DNA of 64,000 nt from Begonia masoniana (GCA_022432975.1 CM039512.1:42631124-42695123); one strand, 5' to 3'; positions 48,676-61,221 are shown, counted from the first letter of the stretch. Translations and numbers: made by a program. The notes: generated from the sequence alone by a model not told the origin.

Positions 48676-51600
48676 TTAGTGATGGGAATCCATGAGATCA
48701 GCTAGAGTTATCTTCCCGCAGTTGCCAACGTCTAATCTGTCAAACTTATTGCAGATCTGCATAACGTCTTTCTCAGATACCTTCCCCATTTCCTTCAGCT
48801 TGTATATCACGTACTCTGATTTACTGCGTGTGAATATCAACAGAGTTTAACATATTTGAACATCTGAGAATTTACGTATTAAATCTTAAACTATTCTTTT
48901 TACAAATGGAACTTTTTATTTTCAGGTGTTCAGCAATGTAGATCTTACCGTCAATTTATGTTCAACACGTAGATACCTCTTTTTTCATTTAATCAAGTAT
49001 TTTAACCCGATTTCTAACCTCTCTGACTATTTCAAACTCTGTCAATTTCTCGATAATTGTTGAAGAGAAGATCGACATAGTCAATAATTGGATTAGATAT
49101 CACCACAGGGATTATAAATCGGGTCAAAATACATGATTAAATGAAAAATATGTTATATATAAATACTACGTTTAACGGATAAATTGATGGTTAGTGTTCA
49201 AATTGCTAACAACTAAGAATAAGAGATTTCATTTGTCAAAAAAGAAAGTCTAGATCATAAAAAATCTGCGAAGGCCATAAAAAATAAAGTCTAGATCATA
49301 AATGAGAGACAGAATAAACTCAAAAGCAGCATATTAGCATTCATATTTACATGATATTTCAATGAACAGCAGCTTTACACATGGTGTTTGAGATTCAGTA
49401 TGAGCAAAGAAAGTTGCATTTTCCACAACCTCGGGTTTTATAGATTGACTATTTCCTAGTAGTTGCAAGCATTAAACCAACGTTCCAGCTAAAATGACGA
49501 GCAGATATAAACATGGACAAACGAGATCCCAATGAAAAAATTATATCAAAAATACGAATTATGTCCTGTGTGCTGCTGTAAACTTCATCAGATCGCAGAA
49601 AATTACAGAGAAAAACGAACAACAACGCAGCTGTTTCTTAATTTAAAGTGATTCCATCTCAATGTAAAAACCACTAACATATGCAGCCATAATTCAATAG
49701 ATCCAATTTCGTCCAAACCCAACAAACACCCTGATAGATATTCATAAAATCAAAAGTTGAAAAAAGAAAAGGAAAATAGATTATGGTGTATCAAACAGTT
49801 CCCTGTTTTCATCTCCATTTCCTCAGTATGACAATGATTCATCAAAAAATTTCAAATATCTTCTCTCCACACAGTTTCTACCCAATAAACAAATAGTTAT
49901 CCAATAGTTAAATCAAGAAAAGGAACACATCAATCTCTTTAATACAAATATTAAGAGAAAAGATGTGACATCCCCTTTTTCTATACCTTAAAATTCTCAG
50001 AAGTTTTTTTTTTCCGACTTTATTTAATGACTTTATTCATTTCCTCGAGCGACGTCGTTTAGAATATTAAACCTTGGTGGCGGAAGACTATTATGCGTGG
50101 AAGACTCATTATAAAGTAAAATTAACCAAAATCTCAAGTTTGACACAATAAAAAGAACCCCGGTTGATCCCCAAAGCTTTCGATCGACACTTCATAATAG
50201 TGGTCGACCCCTCCAAATAGTGGTCGACCACTCCTAATAGGGGTCGACACCCCATTTGTCTCTAGTTTTTGTTTTTACTGAGACCGGTCGACACCTGCAC
50301 GCATGGCGCACGAGGGGCGCGCGCGCCAAATGCTGGGCGCGCCCCATGCATGCCACTCTTCATGTTTTAATGTCCTGAGCCTCAAGTGATGTTTTCCGAC
50401 CTTAGACAAGTCGTTTTATATACGTTTTAAGTTAGACCCTAAGTGTCAATAAAGGTGGATTAAATGCCTAAACCCGTTCTTTAATGTATGATAAAGAAAA
50501 AGGAAATGAAATGAAAAATTATGTGAACAAGGAATAAATGAATGTACGTCATGGCACAGGCCGTGGCGGCCCTGACGGGGTCGGGGTCGTCACAAAAAAT
50601 ACAATTTCCAGACATGAATGTCATCAATGTTTGGATAGAGTTCATATTACAGACTATAATATACAAGGACCCAACCTCCACCGTATAGTCAAATATTATC
50701 CACTTTTGACCTAGACCTATTGATATGATATCGGCTTATTCTTCGGCTTTGCCTCAAAAGGCATTGTACTAGTTAAAGATCAAGTCTTATTTAACTTATA
50801 AATCATACCCCTCGACCCTTTTCAAGCGAAGTGAAATTTGATAGCTTCACTTGCTCTTGAGTCCCATAGGAGTGGATTATCACATTATCAAAATTTAGAG
50901 CTTTCGAAGGGAAGCTCAAAGCTCAAAGAAAACAAGGTCTAATTTCATATCACAGACAATTTCACTCTGAAACAACCCTAGAAATACATAACTAAGTGAC
51001 ATGGAAGATGGAACCACACATAATGATTCTCACAATTCATAAAAGACCAACAAAATATTAAGATAAGAAAATTATGTTCGAAATGAATACGTACCTGACA
51101 AAGCCATTGTTGTCTATGTCAGCTGCGAGAAATTCAGACACAGTCATATCATGACTAAGAATCCACTTTGTCATCCTTCTATGCCTTTTATCAACTCTAG
51201 CCTCAGCCAGATAAAGAAAAGCTCGAGCAACTGCAATTGTCGACACAAGCAACCAAATCGAAGCGAAAATGCGACCAGACATAGAATTGAAGGCCCGGTC
51301 ACCATATCCAACGGTCGTAACAGACATGACAGAAAGATAAAACGAATCCAACCATCCAAGTCTCTCGACGAAATGCATTACAGTCATACCAATGCCAATA
51401 CAAAGAACAACAACCCCCAGAGCCAATCCAACTTTCATTCTAATTCTCATTCTTACCCTTTTTCACATCAACTAAAAATGAACTTGCCTTCTCTTTTTCC
51501 CCCTCACCCTTAACACTCTTCAGTAAATAACTCTCCTGCAAATCAAGCACATAACTCACCATTCCGGTGAGCAAAATATCCATAAAACCGAACCCCACCA

Positions 51601-52213
51601 ACACAAAAAGTATTGAAAACAACTTTGTTGCAGTGCTATTTGGAGTAATATCTCCGTAACCGATTGTGCACATCGTAACAATGCAGAAGTAGAGAGCATC
51701 GACGACAGGATGAGTCTCGGTAGCTGAAAAATTATTTCGATTGAACCAATATATAATGATTCCCAATGACAAGTATAAAGTGAGCAGAATACAAGCCTGA
51801 CGAATAATCGTTGGTTCACCGAATTGAGGCCTAGGCGCATTGGGTTGGTTAATTTCATTGATTGTAGCCATGGCCGGGGCAGTTTTGGAGCGGTGGAGAT
51901 TGGTTTTGGTCCATGGGCAGTTGGGGTCAATTGCCCACGCTTGTGGGGAATGAGACTCAGGGTCAAGTGAGGCAGTCTGGTCCTGGAAAGAAGAGGAGGA
52001 AGAGGTTCTGGCAGAAGCGAGAGTTAGTGCTTCAACAATGGGGGAGGAGTCCTGTGGGGAAGAAGAATGGCCAAAAATAATGCGGTCTTTTAGCTCTGTT
52101 GGAGTTATGGGAAGAGTAATCTCGTCGTTTTCAGGAAGGGGGCAGAGTTGGGGCAGCAGTGCCGGTGGTTTTCTTCTCGCGCTTACATATGGGAGAAGCG
52201 GCTCTTTCTCCAT
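48676..52213 (-). CDS. TPK5: Two-pore K+ channel (TPK5/TPK3-like) with a +1 frameshift
   Basis: TPK channels are four-helix, two-pore K+ channels of plant vacuolar or thylakoid membranes, gated by cytosolic Ca2+ and 14-3-3 proteins. Exons 52213-51095 and 48823-48676. Landmarks: a 14-3-3-binding-like motif HRSKTAPAM, first pore CTIGYGDITP with its helices, second pore TVGYGDRAF, and two EF-hand-like loops, one spanning the splice site (DIDNNGFV/SKSE) and one LDVGNCGKITLADL. The coding length is one base more than a multiple of three. The extra base lies near 51447-51450, after FLVDVKKG: the first frame then hits a stop at once, giving a 257-residue one-pore product, while the second-pore half is intact in the next frame. 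Without the extra base the length would be about 421 residues. It is either a real null allele or a sequence error. Confidence 0.88.
49964..50594 (+). mobile_element. Probable solo LTR in the TPK intron
   Basis: 631 bp starting TGTGACATCCCC and ending GGGTCGTCACA, the terminal form of many plant Ty3/gypsy LTRs. No partner LTR or internal region is near. Flanks AAAGA (left) and AAAAA (right) may be a decayed target duplication. Inside, 50195-50255 repeats an AATAGTGGTCGACC motif, and 50300-50350 is unusually GC-rich. Confidence 0.65.
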
Positions 52214-53794
52214 CTGGGTCCGCCGGAGAACCGCTTTTGATGCTTCTGGCGAACCGGAAACCAGAGACGAAGAAGCAGTAAATCACCGGCAGAAAAGAGA
52301 AAAGAAAGTCAACGGAGGAAACAGAGCGAACAGCTCGTGAAACTAAAACTGCAAATCGAAAACAACACCGAATTTAAAAAAGAAAATTACAGGGATGAAC
52401 TAGAGGAAGAGAATTGCAGAGAGTAATCAAACTTGAAGAAAGATGGAATAGGTCTAACTATGGAGTTTTCTGTCCAAGAAAGGAAACGGCTAGGCACCCA
52501 TCTGAGAACAAAGAAATGGAAATCCACGGCAAGTAGGTGCCACGATGGCGACGGAGTTGCAGCGAGGAATCTGCAACGAGCGACAATTTGGAGCCGCAAA
52601 TCACTGAAAAGTTTGCACCTTTTTGTTGGAGTAGCAAGTGAATTCACTAGATCTTGTCAAATATGAGTGCTGTCGATGAAACATTGAATTCAGTAATTAC
52701 ATTTGATAAGATGAACATAAAAAAAAGAAAGAAACAATGAACAATCAATTAAATAATTGTTAATTTTCAAGGCAATCATTGAAGTTTAGAGTAAACTACA
52801 TTGCTGTCTTCTCAAGTACAAAGATTTTACTTTGTCACACTTTTCTAAACTAGTATTTCAATTTATATTTATTTTTAGAAAGTTCAAGTAATTTTCTAAC
52901 GTGGTAAACTATAATATTTAATTACGTTAAACTTTCAAATAACATAAATACATGAGCATAATGAAAATCACGAATTACCCAAAATTCTAAACTTTTCAAA
53001 GAAATACAAATTCATTAAATTAAGTAATTATATATTATGATATTAAAAAATTAATGATTAAAATAAAAAGAGAGAACATTAAAAAGAGAGACAATAAGTA
53101 GATTTGCCTTGCATGAAAATTTAAAAACTTAGCGAATAAATATAGAGAAAAATAAATTAATTTATAACTTACTTGGAGATTATTAAAAATTATTAATTTT
53201 AAACTTATATTTTGTATTTTTTTTAAAATAATATTGTAATTTAAAAAAAAATACAAGAATACAACTAGATATATTCTTCAAAAATTTATTGTCCTGTCAA
53301 ACAATAATTGATATAATTAATATAATAATTTAAACAAATAATTTATTACATTAATTATACTGTATTAATTACTTAACAAGTCAACAAATTTTTTAATTTT
53401 TCAAGAGAATAACTCAAACAATACCCTCAAACAATTGTCAAATAAGTAGGTTTAAGACATCTGAAAGCAAAGGTCTTATCAACTTTTAAATGTCTAATCC
53501 AACAGCACAAGAAAAAATTAGGAACTAAGAACAATCTCAAGAAACTTAGAAAAAACAATAGTTGGTAAGAAGAAGCACAGATTTAATCACATCATACTAC
53601 AAAACTTCATCAATGATCATCATAATAGTGTTAACAATAACTTCAACTTACTGTCACAATTCAAAGGTTTTTTTTCTTGTATTTCACAAGATTACATAGG
53701 AGGCAACCCAAGATAGCAAGAAAGGAGAAGACAGACGAGAATTTTACATCTCACTCACATGTTAATATGAGCACGAATGCCAATCATTCATTAG
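52214..53794. other. Intergenic sequence between TPK and PDCD5
   Basis: 52214-52450 is GC-richer and probably carries the TPK 5' leader. 52790-53460 is strongly AT-rich. No gene is seen on either strand. Confidence 0.5.
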
Positions 53795-56221
53795 CTAATC
53801 GTCGTCGTCCAACACACTACGACGCCTCTGGATCTGAAGTTATTGATAATAGAGGTCAGCAGAAATTTAAAGTGTGAATATAAACATTTTAAGCCAATTA
53901 CTCACGGTGACTTTGGTCTGTTTACGTGTTTGAGTATTGATCTGTTCCAACAAAGTTATTAGCCTTTCTTCCGAAACCTGCAAAAAGAAAAGAATAAAAG
54001 GTTATCTCGCTCTGATACTGATCTTTATTACATTTTAAGTACAGCCATATCGTTCAAATGTTTCCACAATGTGGAAAGGAAAGCCGATACCTTCTCCACT
54101 ATCTGACCAGTTTGAGCACCTCTCAGTAAAACATCTTCAACGCCCCTAGCCTTCTCTGGCTTCACTAGAGCAATTCGAGAAACTGCAGAAACAGCAAAGC
54201 GGTTGACAAGTAATATGGAGGCAAATAGTTTTGTGTTGTAGGATTAAAGCTGAGCTACAACCATGAAAGGAAAAATGTTAAGTTTAATGCCCACACTTTG
54301 TCATTTTTACCCACTTCAGCCAAATTTGACAACCTATAACTGTCTAGAAAACACGAGATAATGGAAGGGTCTACCAAAGTCCATATTCAACCAAAACAAC
54401 CCAAGAAAATACTACTTTAGAAATCAATTCTTAGATTAAAACCTACGTCTTTCTCGTGCTTCAGCAGACAAGATCTGGCTTAGCATCATCTGCCTTCTTT
54501 CCTCCGCTTCCCTAAAACCGATAGCTTTTAGAATAAGATTTCAAATGTTTCTGATTCAAAAAGTGTGCTCAATGAATAGATATCAAATGCAACTATGTAT
54601 ATAACATGAAACTTTTAAAATAAAAGTCATAATAAGAAACCTCCGAGCATCTTCCTGAGCTTTCTGCTGTTCCCCATTTTGTTGGTTCCCTGGACCCTTA
54701 TCATCCAAAAGATGAGATTTAATGTTCATAGTTCCATTGATGTTACAAATATTATAAATGGATGTTTACCACGCCACGCTGGGCCATAAGCTCTTGCATC
54801 CTCCTTTGTCTAATTGCTTCTAACTCAGGATCAGCCTGAACAAAGACAACGTTGATGATAACATTTCCTCAATGATCTCATAATAAAACTAATGTTCAAA
54901 GAAACACATGCTGAAAAAGAGAGCACCCAAACCCATAGCCCAGCACCGATGTTCAGTTGAGATTTAACTCTGATGTTTGGACTGTTACTCCATTTTTACA
55001 GTAATAGTTCCAGTACAGTCATCAGTTAACCACTGTTACGTTTCACTTTATGCTAAAACTTTTCATTCGTGGAAAAAAAATGATTTTGTTTAAAAATCAA
55101 TTGCTGAACTTTTCAAATGATTACTTAAAAAAATTGCAAAAATTTGACGTGGTTGATTGTACAATGTAAGCAACAACTCATCTCGGAATGAAATATAATA
55201 TAATTTGCAATGATTGGTAAAATAAAATAGCACAAATTTATGGCGTTCAATCTAAAAGAATCAGAACAGATCTGGAAAACTGCAACCAATACACAATAAA
55301 AATGAAAACATGTTTTGGAATGAAAGAAATTACAATCAACAAAAAAAAATTACGCATGTAAGCAGCATTCTAAATACTACTTCTCGTCCAATACAATTTT
55401 ACATTCTTTCTCTCAATGTTTTCTACAACAGCACAAAGTTTTTTCACTAATGTCAAGTGGGAGTTTCTTGGAACTGAAAAATATTCCGTTCACATATTGC
55501 ACCATATGCATTGGACTTTCCAAAAAAAATATGTTACATATTGAAGAGACTTTTCTTTTTTGAGTTAGTTATACCCCACAACATTGAATTGGCACTTTCT
55601 TAACTCTCTACTCCAAGTTTGTCCAAAAGATTTGCACCAACTTTTGAAAACAATACTGTTTTCTATTAGAATCACTCAACTTCGGGTCTAGCCCCTTAAT
55701 GTCTAAAGGTAAATACCGTCGAACACCATTACCAACCACCGACTGATGGGTCGAGATTCATTCTTAACATGAATATTTCTACCTTTTCCTTCACTCCACC
55801 AATTTACATGACATTAATACATGGGATAAATGTTCTCAAAACAGCATCTAATCGCAAAAAACCTTAGTGTTTCCCAAAGAAAAAAAATGTGTTAGCATTG
55901 GTTTTATCCTAGCCCCTTGAACAACGAGGTCCAACCTCGTCAATTACAGACCTTACGATAAAAAACAGCTATGAGAAAAAAAATTGTAAAAACATGACCT
56001 AAAAGCGTCATGGAAATAATGAATTACCGCCAAATGAAACAAAATCCACATAAGATTGAAGATACCTTCATAAAAAAAGCGAGAATGCTGCAACAGATTC
56101 ACTTCCACAACCGATTACCCGTAACAATTATAAATATAAAAAAAAAAAAGAAAACACAAACAACCAATAGAGAGCTAAATGACAATGGAATCAACGGGAA
56201 AGAAACTCAAAGGCGTACCAT
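53795..56221 (-). CDS. PDCD5: PDCD5 (programmed cell death 5 / TFAR19-like) DNA-binding protein
   Basis: A small conserved eukaryote-archaeal helical-bundle protein linked to programmed cell death and to chaperonin and TIP60 binding in other eukaryotes; it is nuclear and cytosolic. Seven exons: 56221-56219, 54835-54770, 54696-54641, 54511-54447, 54182-54091, 53977-53906, 53833-53795, giving 130 residues, the usual size. Exon 1 contributes only the ATG, followed directly by GTACGC. Then come ADPELEAIRQRRMQELMAQR, the acidic/basic helix EAEERRQMMLSQILSAEARE, VKPEKARGVEDVLL and VSEERLITLLEQINTQT. The C-terminus ends RRRSVLDDDD. All junctions are GT-AG and the frame is intact. Exon 3's acceptor (AAG/GGTCCAG) is chosen because it keeps phase. 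Confidence 0.94.
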
Positions 56222-57510
56222 TATTTGGAGAATTGAGTTGGTATGTAGTAGATCGGCAACTATTCACTCAGTTTTCTCCTTCTTCTCCACTGGATTGAGG
56301 GAGAAAATGGTTGGGATTCTGTCGCCAACCAGGGTTTGCGTTTCCTGAACGCGATTTGTGACACTCGAACCGTATACTTATGCGACCATTCCTTCAGGTT
56401 TACCGCAAAATTAACCATATCACGCTTCAAGAAAACTAGTCACTTTCTTTAAAAAAAAACTGAAACCTAGCCACTATAGAAAATGAAGTGACAAAATTGT
56501 CCTTATGATCAGTGATGCATTTAGAAATGATTATTTTTTTGATAAATATCACTGTTGACCCCGAAGTTACAGAGCCACGCAACCAATACCTCATACATAC
56601 AAAGAGAGGTTAGCAATGAGCACCTTGTCCGTTAATTGGGAGTTAATTTAGAGTGTGTGAAGTTCTGCGAGAAAGAAAATAAGGGACAAGTAATGCGAGC
56701 TGAGATCATGCCCTAGACTACGACAAAAATGAAGTCGATTACTTAGGTGACTTTGTTGTGTTTGGATTGATTTTGCCTTACTCTATTTTGATTTCACGTG
56801 ACAATACTATGTTTAGATTTACTTGGATCAGAATTCATTGCTCAATCAAGATTGATTCGTGTTACTCTACTTTAACATCAATGTTCTTTCTTCTATTAAG
56901 GGAAGTTGATTCTAATTCTTTTGAAGGTTAGTTAGTATAACTATCTACATCGTCTAGAAGTCTTAACGTGTCTTTGACGAAGCTTCATATTGTTATTTGG
57001 TTAAGATTTTGGCAAGTGATGATTGATTGGAATAAGAACAAGGTGAGATTTGTAATTGACTTTAGGTTTGGATTTGAGCCTTTTTTGTAACTATGTTGTT
57101 GCCTTTGATTACATCATTTCCATTTGCTAAGTGAAAATGTTGTAATGTTACAACCTACATTTTGGACTAAATAAGGGGTTGAAGAGCTTCAACTCCTATG
57201 ATGATGTACTTGTGATGGTTAGAATATAGAAATATAGATGGGGAAAGAAGTTTTGATTGTAAACTTATTTGTTAAGTTAACAAGTATTAAGTATAATTTT
57301 TTGGGTAATATTTAATTTAAATTCTGAAATATGAGATATTGAACAAAAATTACTTCCGAGTAAATTTTTGAACGATCTAAATCTCGAAATATCAAAAACA
57401 TTCGAAATAAGCTTTGTCGGCCCCCCAATGTCAACATTGGATGGCCGATCTCCCGATTGGGCAGCCATTCTCGAAGAACGGCCCCCGGCCTCACTTGACA
57501 AAAAATAACA
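56222..57510. other. PDCD5 5' leader and intergenic sequence
   Basis: 56222-56350 is the likely 5' leader of PDCD5. 56460-57400 has no recognisable gene. A GC-rich island at 57415-57500 (GGCCCCCCAATG... to ...CCCCCGGCC) adjoins the inverted repeat that follows. Confidence 0.5.
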
Positions 57511-57750
57511 AACGATATCAAATTTTTTTGAAAGTTTTACCACATATTTAGTATATCATTAACAGATAATCTGTAAAGTTTCGTGATTTTTCAACACTTG
57601 TAAGATTTATTATAATTTTTTTCGTCTATTTTATATAATATTGTTTAAAACAGTATAATAAATTGTACAAGTATTGCAAAATCACGAAAATTTTTCAGTT
57701 ATCTTTTCATGATATGCGTGATAAAAATTTTAAAAAAATTTGATATCGTT
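57511..57750. repeat. Large inverted repeat (foldback element)
   Basis: Arms 57511-57613 and 57654-57750 are complementary, with mismatches, around a loop of about 40 bases. The outermost 19 bases pair perfectly (AACGATATCAAATTTTTTT with its complement at 57732-57750). The transcript of either strand would fold into a stem of about 100 bp. It resembles a foldback MITE; weaker pairing may continue outward. Confidence 0.85.
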
Positions 57751-58009
57751 TTCCATGTTTTTTAAAGTAGCCACGGTGAATTTTTGAGATGCCTTCAATT
57801 AAATTTAGAGGGTGTATATGATAAAAGAGAAGAGGTGTTATTCACGAGAGAAAGAGAGAGCCATAACGGTTAGCCATCGTGATCCTAGGTACCAGATTTG
57901 ATAAACCTTAAATCTTACTATGAACAAGTTTCTGTAACAAATATAACTTAGAGCCTCTATCTCTATGCCTTCTCTCTTTTCTTTCTTTCACAGGCATGGA
58001 GAGCCTCTA
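57751..58009. other. Short intergenic flank
   Basis: The phrase GAGCCTCTAT occurs twice (about 57952 and 58001), the second immediately before the LTR start at 58010. No gene is seen. Confidence 0.4.
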
Positions 58010-59693
58010 TGTAACAACCAAAATATCCCACCGACATTTTTTTTCAGAATTCAATTGAGTAGGAGGGAATCAAACACAAAATTTAATTCTTCAACCAATT
58101 CATCAACAATCTAACAAAGAAATTAAAAGGATGTTGAAATATTTTCATTTAAATTGAGGAATTCAATAATGGAAAAATCACACAAAAACCATATATCTCT
58201 CTCTCTTTTTAGAAACCAGAATACTTACCTCGTCGGAAAACAGCGACCCGACCTCTGACCACCGCGATCAACTCTCTCCCTTGGCCGAACATTTTTCCGG
58301 CGAAGCTTTCTCTCTCAACCGAGCTTCATTTCTCGGCAGCGAGAAGCTTTTCCCGAACAAACGATCGAGCTCCGACGAAGCTTCCCTCGGTGGAAACTAT
58401 CACCGGCGAACCTCCCTCTCTCTCGGTTTTCGTCTCTCGCTCGCTATCTCTCTCCCGATCCCTCATTCTCTCTCGGCCTCGCTCTCGCTCTCCATCGCTC
58501 TCTCCCTTTCTCTTTGTTCTCTGCTCGCGTGAAGAGGAAAGGAAGCAGAGAAGGGTTCATTAAAACTGAACCAATTTTTAAAAGCCTGAACCGAATCGGT
58601 TTTGTACAACCCAAAACTGAACCAGCCCAACAGTAAACCGAACCAGACCAGAATAGTCCAAACCAAACCAAACCAGGCACTATTCATCCGAACCAAATCG
58701 AACCTGAACCGACCCAAATTTTTACCCAACTCAAAATTCGACCCGAACCGATCGAAGATTTTACTGGTAAGGAATTTCTACCTAAATTCTTATTAAATTG
58801 GTTTATTAAAATGAGAAATTTATATAGATATTTTATTTAGGTAGACAATTTCTGAAAAGTTGTCCGAAGTGATTTAATTCGACCATATCCGACCTACGAG
58901 TCATGAAATTATTTGGAATTTCAGAAAATCCCTATAAACCCTAATCGCTCGGAATCCAGGTAAGTGAAATACCAAATTTTGGCTACGGCCCTACATCACA
59001 AGATATATATTATTTTATAATTTTTTTATTATTTTCTCACACGTTTTTTTTTATGTTGAGCACTCATGTTAGACATTAACATATGATTAGTTTAAAGATA
59101 AAAGTTTTAGGACATTTGCATGTGTATGAAAATGATGGAATTGACGGAAAAGCTACGAGCTTAAAAGTAAAAGAGGTGGCAACACCTGGTTAAAAGTAAA
59201 AGATGACGAAATCATGAAATGACTAAGTCTTAAAAGAAGGTTAAGTTTCAACCAGTCTGCAACTGTTAACAGGATTCGGTAAAAGTAAAAGTTTTGCAAC
59301 TTGCACGTATTTCCACTTACTGAGATTTCTCATAGTTTTTAACTTATGATGTAGGTGAATTTCTATCTGAGGAAGAAATAGCTGCTATTGAGAACCCTCC
59401 AGTGGCAAGCGAGCATACAGATGAAGAAAATATTGTTGAATTCGAAGAAAAAGATCTATATTAGTATGCTTAAATTTTTAAACGATATTAATGTTTTATT
59501 TCAGTTTAAGACTTGAATTATTATGTTGAACTTTATTATTATTTAAAGTTTTATAAATTGTGTTAATTATGCAATGGTTTCAAGATTTTGATAAATTTAT
59601 TATTTCAAGATTTTAATTTCAAATCAATTGGGAAAAATTCTAGGGTTTCTAAAATTAGGGTTTCAAATTGGAAATTTTAATTGGGGTGTTACA
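58010..59693 (+). repeat. 5' LTR of the right-hand Ty3/gypsy element
   Basis: 1684 bp, starting TGTAACAACC and ending GGGGTGTTACA. It contains a CT-rich region (58390-58520). Near 59354 a splice-acceptor-like GTAG is followed by an acidic short frame (GEFLSEEEIAAIENPP ...), ending at 59463. Confidence 0.85.
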
Positions 59694-60082
59694 ACATGGT
59701 ATCAGAGCGCCCAGGTTGATAAAACGATTCTGTAGACTACTCTGTATGCTCCAGTGCACCTGGAAGATTGTCAATCAGCAAGTAAGACTGTATTAAAATT
59801 ATATTTTAAATTTATTATAAAGCTTCCGTGCAATTAAAGTTTTTAATTAATATTTAAATTTTCAAATTATGAATTGGCGCTCAATTTCAAATCAATTTGG
59901 GAAAAATTCTAGGGTTTCTAAAATTAGGGTTTCAAATTGGAAATTTTTAAATTGGGGTGTTACAACATGGTATCAGAGCGCCCAAGGTTTATAAAACGAT
60001 TCTGTAGACTACTCTGTATGCTCACGTGCACCTGGAAGATTGTCAATCAGCAAGTAAGACTGTATTAAAATTTATATTTTGA
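59615..60082 (+). repeat. Duplicated LTR end and primer-binding site
   Basis: 59615-59811 is repeated at 59883-60082, offset about 270 bp. Each copy contains the LTR terminus GGGGTGTTACA and TGGTATCAGAGC followed by the same leader. Small indels separate the copies. The outer copy defines the LTR; the inner copy sits in the leader. Confidence 0.9.
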
Positions 60083-60219
60083 TAAAAGTATGTTAGGAAT
60101 ATTATAGTACATTTTAAAAATAAGTATATAATATAGATTTTCTTAATGAAATCATTGTGATGTAGACTATAACCAATCATAGAGGAAATAGAAATGATCG
60201 GGATCCTATACTCGATCGG

Positions 60220-61221
60220 ATGATGGATATGATCGAGATGCAGGCTAGACAAAATGAACAACTGTCGCAAGCAGCTAATGCGGCAGTTCAAGTAGCCACT
60301 GCCGCAGCTCAAGCAGTGAATATGCAGGCTCAAGTTCCAGATAGGCCTCGACATGCGGATATGGATTTCGATCGATTTCGACGTCTGAACCCTCCAAATT
60401 TTTATGGCAATTTGGTAGATATGGCAGCGGCAGATGATTGGATCAGGACCATTGATGAAATTTTTGAGCTTGCCAAAATTTCTGAGGAAGAGAAAGTTCT
60501 TTGTGCATCTTCTATGTTTCGGATGGAGGCACGCTATTGGTGGGATTCTGTAAAGGCTATGCATTCAGTTGCTACTATGACCTGGGAGAAATTTCAGGAA
60601 TTATTCAATGAGAAGTACTTCACGAACTCAATGATGGATGCAAAAGCTGAGGAATTCATGGCTCTCAAACAGACCGGAGGCGTTATGGAGTATTTGCACA
60701 AATTTGAGCAATTGTCTCGTTATGTCCCTCACATTGCTGGTAACGAGGCTATGAAGGTGAAACGGTTCATTCAAGGACTAAGGGCAGAGATACTCAAGGA
60801 CATCCGACTCATTACCTCCAAGAACTCTTCATTCGCATTTGTGGTGGAGAAAGCATTGGCTGCAGAGCAAGGAGAGAAAGATATTATCAAGGCCAAGGAA
60901 TTACGAAGGAGATATAACCATGCGACTCAAGCTGTACGAAGTAGAATTCCACCACAACAAACAACTAGATTTAAGCGACCTATGAACAGTGGACCTGCTG
61001 GAGGACCTTCTAAGTTTGCTAGAGGACCTTCTAAGTTTGTGAAGAAGGAACCTACGACGACGAATGCACCTTTATGTCCCTCATGTAAGAAGCCACATTA
61101 TGGAGAGTGTCGCATACCAGCCAACACGTGTTTTAAATGCGGTCAACCTGGACATTATATTAGTAATTCCCAAAGAATACCCGGGAGCAACCCAAGACAA
61201 CTGCTCGAGTATTCGCCATGA
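60220..61221 (+). pseudogene. Gag of the right-hand element, frameshifted at its end
   Basis: An open frame of 333 residues from MMDMIEMQARQNEQL; the upstream frame is open without an ATG, so the original start may be lost. The gag core is intact (WIRTIDEIFELAKISEEEKV, EARYWWDSVKAM, FIQGLRAEILKDIRLI). Two Cys clusters follow: CPSCKKPHYGEC, then the nucleocapsid knuckle at 61129-61170, CFKCGQPGHYISNS, whose fourth ligand is Ser instead of Cys. A 1-base indel near 61190-61205 moves the frame, so gag ends at 61221 while the protease continues in another phase from ARVFAMTKDE. Confidence 0.87.

Noticed and set aside
51437..51453. A 17 bp micro-intron (GTAAG...TAG) that could rescue the TPK frame
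   Set aside because: Far below the minimum intron size for plants and it would delete conserved residues; a 1-base indel is simpler.
57277..57543. Minus-strand frame of 88 codons
   Set aside because: It overlaps the GC-rich island and one arm of the inverted repeat; no family match is recognised.
58281..58729. Open frames on both strands in the CT-rich region
   Set aside because: Low-complexity Ser/Leu/Arg and Pro/Asn-rich frames inside an LTR; no domain.
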